DNA from: Macrostomum hystrix
Taxonomy: Eukaryota; Platyhelminthes; Macrostomidae
Reading direction: 5' to 3'
Length of the DNA stretch: 64,000 bases
Assembly (NCBI GenBank): GCA_950097015.1
Contig: CATNEN010000038.1
Span: forward strand, 29,666,501-29,730,500
Shown: positions 24,583-37,300 of the stretch, one piece after another
How positions within the stretch are numbered: the first letter of the stretch is position 1
Layout of the letters: every line of letters starts with the position of its first letter
Made by a program: the position numbers and the translations under genes
Notes under the pieces: model-generated
The model's database searches: none
What the model was told of the DNA's origin: nothing
Seen by the model: the letters and a program-made list of their open reading frames with translations, nothing else

Positions 24583-24697
24583 AGCCGATTGTTGTTCTAT
24601 TGTAAAACTTTTAAATTGCAGACAATTGACAATGTGCTATCGAATTCAAATTCTATAAACTGAACTGAACTGAACACTGAACCCTCTTTAAACACGC

Positions 24698-24703
24698 AAT
24701 AAA
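24698..24703 (+). terminator. ADA polyadenylation signal
   Basis: aataaa 116 bp past the ADA stop codon, the first canonical hexamer downstream. Confidence 0.7.
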
Positions 24704-25485
24704 TCAAAAATAGATCCGTAAATAATTAGTCAATTTAAATTGCCTTTTTCAACTGGCTGTCATATCTGAACTTTGACGTTGACTGTTTTTCTGTTGTCTT
24801 TTTCTTCGACATTAAAAACTGACATTAGTTATGCGGCTGGGCTAGCGCGGTGTTTTAATTGGTGCCGCTTGTTTGTCTCGTTAAGTTCGATTCAAAATTC
24901 AGCTCCCGCCAGCCGCGCAGTGGTCAGAAAGTGGGGAGAACTCAGACACGGCGTCTTTGGGCCAGCGACTTAAAAAGTGCGCCAGCATTACTCAGAAACC
25001 TGTCATGGGATCTCGCCGTTCGCCCTTGGTCTAAAGTGGCAGCTTAAGACTTTGTGGTAAAAAAATTTTCACACCCTTTCGGCTCGCTAACTCTTTATCT
25101 TGGCCAATTGTTGACCTTCTCTTTTTGAATTTTTTGCAGAAAGATAACAAATGCACGGTCTTAACCGGACCAGTTTGTGGCCAATAAATGTGATTCGGTT
25201 TTTTTCAGTTACAAAAGTTCGTTAGCATGCAGTTGCTATGCGTATTGTACATGGCGGTAATCTGGCGGTGAACCAAAGGTGTGGCTTACTGATAAGTGGC
25301 CAAAAAACTGATAAGATTAAAAAACGGCATTCGAATTGTAGAATAAATTTTGCGCTTCAAGTTAACAAGTAGCTATTTAAAGTTGAAAAAATTAAGACCC
25401 TTTTCAAAAAAGTTTTTTGAACGTTCAAAGTTGAACTCATGCTGTGCTACTTGTTTAAGTAGAACAGTATGCAAATGTGCAGTGA
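24704..25485. other. Intergenic between convergent genes
   Basis: Space between the 3' ends of ADA (+) and the fucolectin-like gene (-). Nothing recognised; short plus-strand frames near 24773-25047 lack support. Confidence 0.5.
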
Positions 25486-25491
25486 TTTATT
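25486..25491 (-). terminator. Polyadenylation signal of fucolectin-like gene
   Basis: tttatt on the plus strand is AATAAA on the minus strand, about 60 bp past the stop codon at 25552. Confidence 0.65.
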
Positions 25492-25551
25492 ATTGATTGA
25501 TTAAAAAAACTGCTGAAAACGTAGTCAAACAAGACAGTGTGCATTCTGAGC

Positions 25552-26877
25552 TCACTGCTCGTGGCCATAGACTTTTATCTCGCACAGGTTGACCAGGAAG
25601 TCTACATCGACCTCCCAGACCTGAAGCAGCGGGCTCGCCACCGTTTCACCCTGACAGGCATAGTCTATGGCCTCGACGCCTGCGGTGGTGGATTGGCCAG
25701 TCTTGACGCAATCGACGCCGGATTTGACTCTGAAGAAGGTGGCGCCGCGATTGTCGGGTCGGTAGATGCGGACGAAGGCCACCGGCTCAGAGTTGCTGAC
25801 ATTGAAGCCGCCTAGCCAGTAGGGAGAAGCGACTGGTTCCGACACTACGGTCGGCGAGTTCAAAGCCAAGTCGCCGTCGATGGCTCGATTGCACACTCCA
25901 GGCTCTTCAGTTGAACAGTAGGCAAAGCTGAGCGGCATTCGCTGCTTGGTGAATGCCATGACTTCAATAAGGTGCAGGCGGATCGGCAGCGGCTCGGAGT
26001 TCACCATCAGAGAACTCACATTTGGAAGGCCGGTGGTATAGCCGGCTTCGGTTGCGAGGCAGTCAAGAAGACGGTGTTTCCCCAGATGCTGATTCGCCTC
26101 GAGGCTGCCATTTTATAAATATCGAATAGGGCGAGTTACGAGCTCGTAAAATATTAAAATGATTTTTATGAATTACGTTATGAGCATATTATAGTGCACC
26201 TTGAGTCCTTTGCATCCTTGCAGCGCAAATTAATAGCCTTGGAGTCGCTAGCCAACGAAACAATGTACTTAGTTCGGCCACTGCCGCCAACCAACAGTTT
26301 CAGCTCGCTGACTTTGGACAATTGGCCAACGGTGTTGAAGACAGCGAAGTAGAAGTTATCTTGAATCTTACTGGCGGAGAAACAGGTGCTGGAGTTGCCA
26401 TCGCTGGCCTGACCGCATGCGCTTTGTTCAGGTGTGCAGAGGGCGATTGACAGACTGCCTGCATTGGCTGGGTTGAGGGGCAATCAGAGTATCTTAGCTG
26501 GTTGAATTATAGGTTGGACAATTAACAAAGACAATGATCAATAAACCGATAAACAGAACAGATCTAGCACCAAGGAAGTGGTTCATCAATCCATAAACTG
26601 TTTCTCCACTTTAGGTCCACTTCTTATAAAAACACCAATTTTTTTTTCTAACCGCTAAAGACAAATAAAAAAACTAATGGCACAAAATGACAAGCAAACA
26701 ACAGTAAATTGTAGATGTTACTATTTACAATGCCGTAAAATTACCGTAAAATTGAAAGAATTCACGAGCCATATGTTTTTATTTCAGTAATTTGATTGCA
26801 ATCTCACCTGCTCCAACGGTTTGCTGTGTTAACGATGATGCAATAGCGACCACGAAAGCTAACCATAATGCGTCCAT
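25552..26877 (-). CDS. Secreted protein, two fucolectin/discoidin-like domains
   Basis: Minus-strand exons 26877-26808, 26467-26200 and 26104-25552 join in phases 1 and 2, giving 296 residues. Residues 1-22 (MDALWLAFVVAIASSLTQQ...) are a signal peptide. Two similar halves follow, each with a Cys-linked (A)xDG motif (GQASDGNSSTCF and NRAIDGDLALN); the second continues to VRIYRPDN and ends LCEIKVYGHEQ. This pattern resembles the F5/8 type C / fucolectin (FTP) beta-sandwich, a carbohydrate-binding fold; that is by eye, and sugar-binding residues were not verified. Sequons such as NVS suggest glycosylation. Exon model confidence is higher than family confidence. A lectin role in immunity or adhesion would be inference only. 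Confidence 0.75.
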
Positions 26878-28036
26878 TGAATTGCTAATAAATGACGGAA
26901 ATGATAACACATAAAGTTTTTCTTTTGAGCTCGATCTGTTGTTTTGACTTGATTAAATTGAACTTTTACTTGACTTCACACCAAAAACTTGGGTGTGGAG
27001 GCTGTACACACGAGGCATGCGTAGAAGGTGGGGGCTGGCTGACGCATGACTCATCGCTGGGCGCCTATTGGCTGGCTTCTTGTGCTGAATAAAAAGTCTG
27101 CCCCCACAAATGTACATTTGTCTGGCTCTCTATCGATGTGCCACTTGTACACTTGTCAGTATTATTTTGATTGGCTGAAATTGACATTAAAAACGGTAAA
27201 TTTCGCATTTAAAAAATTATTAAAATTCTCATTCTTCAAACTTACCTAAAGTAAGTGAAAGTCAATAAGTTCAAATTTAATTGTAGTGAGTTTGTTTATT
27301 CATAGCAGCATTAAAATATTCGATTACGAATCTTCGTTTTGACTTTAGATGATAAACCTTGAGGATGCCGTTAATATTATTTATACGAGACAAGAATTAA
27401 AGTTTCATAAAAACATTAAAAGAACATAACTTCTATAAAATAAAATAACAGCCAGAAGTCTTCAAAGTACAATTACGAGTAAATTTAGAGTACGATTATC
27501 CTTCATCCAAAAGAGTAACTGTGCATTATTGCCAGTGGTGCAAATAGGCAACAACAGAAAAAATTTACGTTTTAGACGATCGCAATGCAGCATAACGAAG
27601 CAGACTAAAATGGATAGATTTTTGTGAGCTCATTATTGACAGCAATAAAATAGCCTATAATTTGAAGAGAGAAGCTTTTGACGCAAAGATTAATACGAGC
27701 TCTGAATTTTTACTTTATTAATTTTATTTTACTCGTACGAGTACCGGTCGAAAATGACGTTTAAATAAGCAATTAGAAAGTATAGAGCAAAATTACCTGC
27801 AAATAAAAAGTATATCAAGTAATGTAAGCTGCTAATGTTTTTGCGATAAAAATAAACAATATCATAGTGTACGAGTATATCTTCTCTGCTTGTTTGAGTC
27901 CGTAGCAAAGTTTATAAATCGTTCATCCAAGTGACACTAAAATTCACTATAGCGTGAACGAATTTCTAACGAGCATTGCATTACCAATGACTAGAGGAAT
28001 CCTTGAGTTTTTCACAAAAACTTAAATAAGGGAGTG
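26878..28036. other. Intergenic AT-rich, nothing recognised
   Basis: AT-rich sequence upstream of the fucolectin-like gene and downstream of the DEG/ENaC gene. No exon, array or transposon terminus recognised. Confidence 0.5.
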
Positions 28037-28310
28037 AGCGTCAGCTCGCACCAAGGTCCCTGAGCTCGATTCCGCGGCGAGGCCACATTTGTTTCGAGCT
28101 CAGCCGCGTTGCGAAGGCTTGAAAGCGTGTCTCCAGGGCACAGTGATAGTGTACACTGCCTTTTTGCCTGAAGATGAGAAAGTCAGGGCAGATGCGAGTA
28201 CACACAACTGTGCATATCAGAATTTAGCGGAATGTGGCAGAATTGCCAACTCGCTGGCTGGGGTATATTGTCGCCAATATTTTTCCATTGCCCACAGCCC
28301 TCCAGCAAAT
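28037..28310 (+). repeat. SINE-1 copy
   Basis: Starts within the tRNA-like head (gctcgcaccaaggtccctga, B-box region gagctcgattccgcgg) and runs through the body to ttgcccacag. Its left head is incomplete. Confidence 0.85.
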
Positions 28311-28394
28311 CTAATGTCCCTATATCTAACATTCCCATTTAATTGTTTGGATGAAAAAAACACAGAAAAATTTGAGCCTCATTAGTCAGGCAGC

Positions 28395-31300
28395 TCAGTT
28401 AAAGGCCTTATTAACCAGACATCTGGCTCTGACGGGCATTTCAGAAATCTCGACTCTGTTTTCGGCAGTTGCAGGCGGGCCCTCGTACCAGCGCCCGTTG
28501 TCGCCGGAGCTCGGCGAATTCGGCAACGGCTGCTTCATCAAGTCCGGTCCGGGAGGCGTGGACGGAGGCGGAACTCCAGCTCCAGCGCGCAGCATGGCAT
28601 TGGCAGCGGTCCACTTCCAAGCATCGGCGGGTTGAGTTGGTCGCCGAGTTTTCTTGCACAGCAGTACGCCAAGGTCCAGGAACATTTCCACGATTTCAAA
28701 CAGGGTCAGCACACTGAGGCCAAGCCACAGGCCAACCTGGGATTTGAGCGAGTGGGTTTTGAAAAGCATTATATGAATTGGGTACGGTGTTAGGCCAAAA
28801 GAGGCCATTTGTTCGAATCCTGGGCGAGATCGTCAATTAATTAATCGTGCAACAGAGACAGCCGAAAGAAAATCTAGCTTGGCGACCGTGTGCAATGGCA
28901 CTGACCCGCAGCCAGTTAGGGGGCAATTCTGGCCATTCCGTTGACTCCTGAGAACACAGGCACACAGAATTCCAGACTTTCTTATCAAACAATAGGTGGC
29001 GATGTACATTCAGTGTGCCTTGGGATTTAGCCCTAAAGGGTGTGAATAGCACCGAAAGCCTTCTCTCCGCGGCTGCGTCCCAAATTAATGTGACCTCGCC
29101 GCGTAATCGAGCTTAGGGACCTTGGTGCGAGAGCCAAGCGCGTAACTTCAATTATGCCCGCGGGGAGGTGGATGCTCGTGTGTACCCGATTAGTAACTTC
29201 AATTATGCCCGCGGGGAGGGGGATGCTCGTGTGTACCCGATTAGTAACTTCAATTATGCCCGCGGGGAGGGGGATGCTCGTGTGTACCCGATTAGTAACT
29301 TCAATTATGTCCGCGGGGAGGGGGATGCTCGTGTGTACCCGATTAGTAACTTCAATTATGCCCACGGGGAGGGGGATGCTCGTGTGTACCCGATTAGTAA
29401 CTTCAATTATGCCTGCGGGGAGGGGATGCTGGTGTGTACCCGATTAGTAACTTCAATTATGCCTGCGGGGAGGGGGATGCTCATGTGTACCCGATTAGTA
29501 ACTTCAATTATGCCCGCGGAGAGGTGGATGCTCGTGTGTACCCGATTAGTAACTTCAATTATGCCCGCGGGGAGAGGGTGCCCGTGTGTACCCGATTAGT
29601 AACTTCAATTTTGTTCGCGAGACCGGCCTGTCCAAGTTAGAGTAAATCAATTTCGCAAAATGTAACTTGTATTTCGTCTCTTCAGCACAAGCTATATTTC
29701 TCAAATGGACACAAACTTACCTGTCCTCCCATGTCTGACAGCACATCCAGTAGGGCATAGCCCTCAGAGGACACAACCATGTTCCTCTGAGGATCATTGA
29801 AGAACACTAAGATTTTCACAAAGTTTTTGCTACAAAGTAATTATTTGTATTTGTAAAATATTTTTATGAGATTATCTGCGCTGTTAGAGTGTAATGAAAT
29901 ATCAGCCAAATACAGTAGAAGCTTGTTACCTCATAAATGTACGTCTTGAGTCCATTGGCATTCGTTCAATGGTCTCTTTGATGTTTCTGTTGTAGCTCAT
30001 GATTTGTAGTTGCGAGTCATTCTGAAAATTGGAAAAAACGAAACAAACTTTGAATCCACTAGCTAAGAAGCGATGCTTCTCTATAGGTATATAATACCGC
30101 ATATGGCCATAACTTTGATTCTCTCCTTTGTGTCATGTCTGCCGCATCTCATCTCTTCCGTGTCTCAACTCTCCCATGTCTCACCTTTGCCCTGTGTCTT
30201 ATCCCTCCCCTGTGTCTTATCTCTCCCCTGTGTCTTATCTCTCCCCTGTGTCTTATCTCTCCCCTGTGTCTTATCCCTCCCCTGTGTCTTATCTCTCCCC
30301 TGTGTCTTATCTCTCCCCTGTGTCTTATCTCTCCCCTGTGTCTTATCTCTCCCCTGTGTCTTATCTCTCCCCTGTGTCTTATCTCTCCCTTGTGTCTTAT
30401 CCCTCCACTGTGTCTTATCTCTCCCCTGTGTCTTATCTCTCCCCTGTGTCTTATCTCTCCCTTGTGTCTTATCCCTCCACTGTGTCTTATCTCTCCCCTG
30501 TGTCTTATCTCTCCCCTGTGTCTTATCTCTCCACTGTGTCTTATCTCTCCCTTGTGTCTTATCCCTCCACTGTGTCTTATCTCTCCCCTGTGTCTTATCT
30601 CTCCCGTGTCTTATCTCTCCCTTGTGTCTTATCCCTCCACTGTGTCTTATCTCTCCCCTGTGTCTTATCTCTCCCCTGTGTCTTATCTCTCCCCTGTGTC
30701 TTATCTCTCCCCTGTGTCTTATCTCTCCCTTGTGTCTTATCCCTCCACTGTGTCTTATCTCTCCCTTGTGTCTTATCTCTCCCCTGTGTCTTATCTCTCC
30801 CCTGTGTCTTATCTCTCCCTTGTGTCTTATCCCTCCACTGTGTCTTATCTCTCCCCTGTGTCTTATCTCTCCCCTGTGTCTTATCCCTCCACTGTGTCTT
30901 CTCTCCCCTGTGTCTTATCTCTCCCCTGTGTCTTATCTCTCCCTTGTGCCTTATCCCTCCACTGTGTCTCATCTCTACCCTGTCTCATCTCTTCACTGTC
31001 TCATCTCTTCACTGTCTTATCTCTTCACTGTCTCTTCTCTCTGATGTGTCTGATCTCTCCGCTGTGTCTTCCCTATTATGTCTTATCTCTCCCGAATCTC
31101 AATTTTCCCTTGTCTTATCTCCTCTGCCTTGAGACACTTTCAATCTGGCCTGTTGTATTATATGAGATTTCTTCTTTGGCCATTGAGTTTGATCAGTTTT
31201 CTATTCTCCAGCTTTAGATTTTCTCGATATCAATAGACGTATTTCTCACAAAAGATATACCTTTGTTTGTGGCAGAATTTCTCATTCTGTGTGTGTTTTA

Positions 31301-34300
31301 TCACCTGTTTCGATTGTTTCTAGACAGAAAAGAAACTTCTAACAATAGGAACGACCAGACAACCACATTTCCAAAATTCAAGATCTTTGACAAAGATTGA
31401 CAGTGAATCAGAGAAATTCAAACAAAAGTTCATCGATTGCAACTCGCCCTTGGTTTAGTATGTCGCCATTGAGTAGCTCTATAATAGTAATAATTGAAAG
31501 ACGGCTGCAGGCAATAGCAGCCGTATTGGTGACACTAGACCCGCAGCCAGCGAGGAGGCAATTCTGCACATCTCGCTGACTCCAGAGCACACACGCACAC
31601 ACATACCCTACGCAGTAACACACTCACAAAATTGTGTACATCTGTGTACTTTCTCATAGTCAGGCATTGTACACTCCCACTGTGCGTTGGAGGTTGGCCC
31701 AGAAGAGCGTAAATTGCACGACAAGCCCCCCAACCCCAAATGAATGTGGCCTCGCCGCGGAATCGAGCTCTAGACCGCTGTCACTCACACACAATGAGTA
31801 ACATTACTAAGGATGTAAAAGAAAAAAATTTAAGTTAAAGATGAACCAATTGACGAAGTCCCTCACCTCGTATGAATCACTTGGCCACATCGAGTGCGAC
31901 AGTGATGGTATGAAGCTGTATTCACTGAAATAAATGTCATGCATTTCAAATGTCTGAGTAACATTGTGTTTGTAACGAGAACACATTGTAGAATGCTTGA
32001 TTACAATATTTAAAAGGCTGATTCAAAGGCAAATTTACTCACTCGCAATCTTGCTTGCAGGTTGTTGTGCAATCAGTAAAAGCATCCTTCTCAGCACTTT
32101 GAGCACACATGGCTAAAAATGAACACGTCGTCAGTGTGCTAATTATGCTCCAATTTCACTACATCTGAAAAACTGAAAACCAAAAACAAGCCTCACCGTT
32201 GGTGCTGATGGTCGAGCTTGTAGAGTTGTATTCGTACATGCAGATCGCATAGCTGCTGTTGTACAGAGGGTCAACAGTCGGATCGGATATGGGAAGATTA
32301 GGAGAACTGCAGCGGCAGCGCTTCTCCACTTTTCTCTGCATGCAGGTCTTCATGCAGGCCTTTTAAAATCAATTTGAGGAAATATCTTTTATTTTAAGCC
32401 TAAATTGACCGCACGAATACCAAGCCCGTTTTCCTGAAGTTTGTGTGCCTATGTAAAACCTGCAGCCAACATCTCCAATGGGAAATCAAGTCCTGGTACT
32501 TCTACTGTTGACAAATATACGAGGGGTGTCCAAAAAGTAGTGATACTTTTGCTCGTACAGCCTTACTGCATGCTTGAAAATCAGCAAGTTTGGTGTTGTT
32601 GGAAAGCGAAAAATATCAGCTTTAATTTGACTGCAAACATTTAACAAAAACACAACCTATAACAAAGTTATGAATAGAAACACACAACAAGGTCAGCCAT
32701 AGAGTTACAATGAATTTATGCATGGTGTAACAGGTCAAGAAGTTTCGACAGTTAGTATGACTCATCATCATCAGGGAGGGAAGCTTTCTCGACATAATTA
32801 CCCCCCGATTGCACGCACTTCTCCCAGCGACGAAACAAGTGATCAATCGCATCTGCGTAGATCTGTCGCGGAATCACGTGCAAAAGTACTCTGCGGACTT
32901 CCTGTTCCAGGTGATCACGGCTGACATGGACACGGCCCCTCAGGTGGCGCTTCAATTGAGGGAAAAGGGCAAAATCCGCAGGCGCGAGATCTGGCGAATA
33001 TGGCGGATGAGGCAGAAGGTCAACTTTAGCTTTTTGATGGCCTCCATTGTTTGGTGGGCAGTGTGCGGCCGGGCGTTGTCATGATGCAGGATGACTGGCT
33101 TGACTCCCGAGCGCCGCTTATTTTGGATGTCTGCCTTCAGGCTTGCAAGGAGAGACGAATAACGGTCTGCGTTGATCATCGTATTCGGCTCCAGGAAGTC
33201 AATGGTGATTGGGCCATTACAGTCAAAGAAAACTGACAGCATGATTTTCTTACAGTGAGTTTCACGGCGAGCCTTGAGTGGTGGGTCGGAACCCTTAAGT
33301 GTCCACACTTTAGACTCTTGCTTTGTCGGCGGGTCAAAATGTGGAACCCACGTCTCGTCGCCAGTAACAATCAACTGGCGGAACTGATTCCAGCCACCGC
33401 GTTGACTTACCAGATTCAGGTTCCCTTGGCATGTCTGCTGGCGCTGCAGTCGCATATCAGCAGTGAGGAGCTTTGGGACCCAGCGGGCGCTCAGCTTAAC
33501 GAAGTTCATATTGGTCAGGCAGAGATGAACCGTTGATCGTGGCGTGTCGAGTCTGTCAGCAATCTCACGAATTGTCATTCTGCAGTCTTCTTCCAGCAGA
33601 TCAAGAATCCGGTCAGCCAAAGCCTTTGAGCTTGGTGCAGATGGCCTTCCTGGCCTTGGCAAGTCAGCCAAATTTGTTCTTCCTGACTCAAATTGCTCGA
33701 CCCATCTGTACACCGTCATGCGACTTACTGCTTCGGCTCCGTGAATGCTGCACAGATGATGGTAAATCTCCTGTCCACTTTTCCCAATACTCCATAGTGT
33801 GTGAATTGCGTGTCGCTGTCCTTCCTTTGAGCGCACGTCCATAACTGTCAGTTGAACAGAATCTGGTCTTTAAAAAGCAAGCACTTGTGAAAGAAAAATG
33901 AGCTGGCAGTGCAGAAGCAGGCAGGCAGGCAGAAGCAAGCAGGCAGTGCGAAGAAGACTTAGCCACAATTTACCACAGACAAAAAAGCAACCCTCGTACG
34001 CTCGTAAAATGCTACCCCAGTATTTATTGGTTTACATTTATTGATTTGTTAAGCTCTAAAGCTTCATGAATCTTTGAGGCAGATAAAAACTCAACAAAGT
34101 CAACCATACAGTATTTTTGTAAGTCTATGAGCAACCCTTGCTCAAATAGACAGTGATAACTTTTTTTAAAAACAACATATGAGGATGATTTTTTAGTCAA
34201 ATTAAGGCTGATATTTTTCGCTTTCCAACAACACCAAACTTGCTGATTTTCAAGCATGCAGTAAGGCTATACGAGCAAAAGTATCACTACTTTTTGGACA

Positions 34301-37300
34301 CCCCTCGTACATAGAAGGAAAATTTTATTTCAAAGTCTCAATAACTGGCGATATTTAGTAATGGGCCCAGGGGGTTGTAGCCTTGAGGTTAGAGCGTCAG
34401 ACAGACTATTTGGAGGTCGGATGCATAATTCGCGACTCCACTGGACCTGCATTGCTTCGGTCCACCAAGCTGTTAAATTGGTACCCAGCATTAGCTTGGG
34501 TAATTGCGGGTGGGTGTAGCTTCCCCCCAGTCCATGGACTGAACAGCCGTACGCAGCCTTCAGATGCGCCACGCAATAGCTGCGGCTGTGCTGTCGGCTG
34601 CACATTTGGCCCAATTGGGACAGGTTTAATCAATAAATTAAATAATCTAGACCTGCGGTTTGGTACATTGCACCAATTAAACTCACCAACTTTGAGTAGT
34701 TTGCATTCGGCATTGAAAAATTGGATTTAACGGCGTACATGTTGTTCTCCTTATTGGCGGTGACGTAGTCAATTTGACAATCATCGGCGTAAGGGTAGGA
34801 CATGCGCTTTGTCACCACCTGGGACAAAATAATTAAAGCTTTATTATGCACAAGGATGTACTATTTCGCGTTAGTCAATTAGATCAAGAAAATTTGTTTG
34901 AGAAAATTAGTTGCTCCTTAAAAAAGAGCAACTGTGGGAAAGTCACTCTATGGGAATGTGAAGCTGTGGGAAAGTCACTCTATGGGAAAGTCAAGCTGTG
35001 GGAAAGTCTGTGGGAAAGTCACTCTATGGGAAAGTCAAGCTGTGGGAAAGTCTGTGGGAAAGTCACTCTATGGGAAAGTCAAGCTGTGGGGAAAGTTATA
35101 ATTATGAAATGTCATTCAGATGAGTTCTGCCTCACTCACCTCCTTGAGCCCAATGTAGGTCTCCTGTCCTGGTGACACAGTTATGCCGGTATCCTCAGGA
35201 AATGGCTGTTTATTTGGCTCGTGAACTACAACAACGACGCCAGCCGAATTGGCTATTGCGCCGACGTATTGAGTCTGTTCTATGTACAGGGTCAGCTTGA
35301 GACCGTGCAGAGGGCCGGACTGTAGAACAGTCACTGGGTCTTGGTCGCTGCGAGCCGCATTGAATATGTAGCAATTGCCGTACAGCGGATGAAGGAAGCG
35401 TGAGAAATTCCTGTCGATGTAACATAGCGATTTTTTTCTTTTTTTCTTGTTATTTTGGGAATGTTTCGTGTGTACATTTTCTCCTATCCTACTTAAAGTG
35501 CTTATCCTACTAGGCAGCAAAAATTGACAGAGAAAATCTACTTTTTCGCAACTCACTTTATTGGAAAGTCAGTCTATTGGAATGTAACTTTATGGTAAAG
35601 TCACTCCATGGGAAAGTCACTCCATGGGAAAGTCACTCCACGGGAAAGTCACTCCATGGGAAAGTCACTCCATGGGAAAGTCACTCCATGGGAAAGTCAC
35701 TCCACGGGAAAGTCACTCTATGGGAAGTGACGCTGCGAGAAAGTCACTCGATGGAAAAAAATACTCTATGGAAAAGTCACTCTATGGGAATGTAAATCTA
35801 TGCGAAATTTACTCGATGGGAATGTCACGCTGCGTGAAAGTCACTCTATAGGAAAGTCACTCCATGGGAAAGTCACTCTATAGGAAAGTCACTCCATGGG
35901 AAAGTCACTCTATAGGAAAGTCACTCCATGGGAAAGTCACTCTATAGGAAAGTCACTCCATGGGAAAGTCACTCTATAGGAAAGTCACTCCATGGGAAAG
36001 TCACTCTATAGGAAAGTCACTCCATGGGAAAGTCACTCTATAGGAAAGTCACTCCATGGGAAAGTCACTCTATAGGAAAGTCACTCCATGGGAAAGTCAC
36101 TCTATAGGAAAGTCACTCCATGGGAAAGTCACTCTATAGGAAAGTCACTCCATGGGAAAGTCACTCTATGGAAACGTTACTCTATGGTAAAGTGACTTTT
36201 TTACAGGTTACGTGCACTAGAGAATAAGAACTGATGCATTGCAGTTGAAGGCTGCGTACAGCTGCGTAATCGCTGGAATTGGGGCAGCAACGCCGGCCCA
36301 AACTCAAATATTAAGAGATATTTTATTTTAAGCGCTTAGTTAAGCTGTACTCGTAGCTCGTACTATTTAGCTTTTCGAACGGCAAGAGATCGCCTACTCA
36401 CTGTTGCTGACAGTACTGATTTCCAATGCTGCAATCTATGAGGAAGTCGTTCAGTTGGTTGCCAACCTGAGTTTTCCAGGTACCAGTCAGTGAGTTGTAA
36501 TAGTCCAGAAAGCTGTAGGTTATGCCCAGACTTTCAGGAATAGCGTTAGGTCCCATTGCGCTTAGGTTTTTAGACGAATTACTGCTGTAGATGCTGCCAG
36601 TGATCCAGGAGAACTGTACAAATAGAATGCGTGTTATATTTACGAGAAAACAGTTCTGCAAACCCATGATACTGGAAACTGGAGAGACAAAATCTCCCGC
36701 CAAACCCCCATTTTCCAGACCATTTTGTCCAAGGTTGTGCATCAGAATTTCAGGACACTAGGGTCCGGAAAATGTAGGTTTGGCCGCGAGTTGTCTCTCC
36801 ATACAGTTTCTAGATTCAGAGCTACATGCTCAGGGATTCAATTCCCAATTTTAGCGCTGACCTTATCAGATGACGGCGGCGGCGGTTCGATGCCCCTGCC
36901 AGCTGAACGTTTTCGTCGACCAGGACGCGCTGTTTTAGTTAGAGACATGAGCGACGCTTGCAGTTGTGCATTAAAAAATTATCAATATTAATCATAGCTA
37001 TAACAAGAGTCTCACCGCTCGAAGGTGGAGGACCACCGCTAGCGGGGGTCGTGTCACCCATCGCAGTTGTGGCGGCTGTTACAGGGGCTGGCGTTGGTCC
37101 CGGTGTAGCGGCGCTACGAGTGGAAATTCTACCGTCTGTGCTGTTAGTGCCTGCGGACAAAGTGAGGATCGCTAAACAGTAGTGCCTAATTCGCGTAAGG
37201 GCAAAGTACTTGTATTTTGAAGCTTCATACAGGTGTGTAAATCTGCCCTGAATTTCTCATCGTCAGACAGTGTACACTCTCACTGTGCCTTGGAGATTGG

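Noticed and set aside
28395-28808. Independent 137-codon minus-strand gene starting at 28808
   Set aside because: It is the last exon of the DEG/ENaC gene; an acceptor at 28737-28738 and phase 0 join it to the GGQ end of the previous exon.
30073-31217. Plus-strand frames up to 360 codons (PSPVSYLS-type repeats)
   Set aside because: 18-bp array inside an intron of the channel gene on the other strand; all frames are open.
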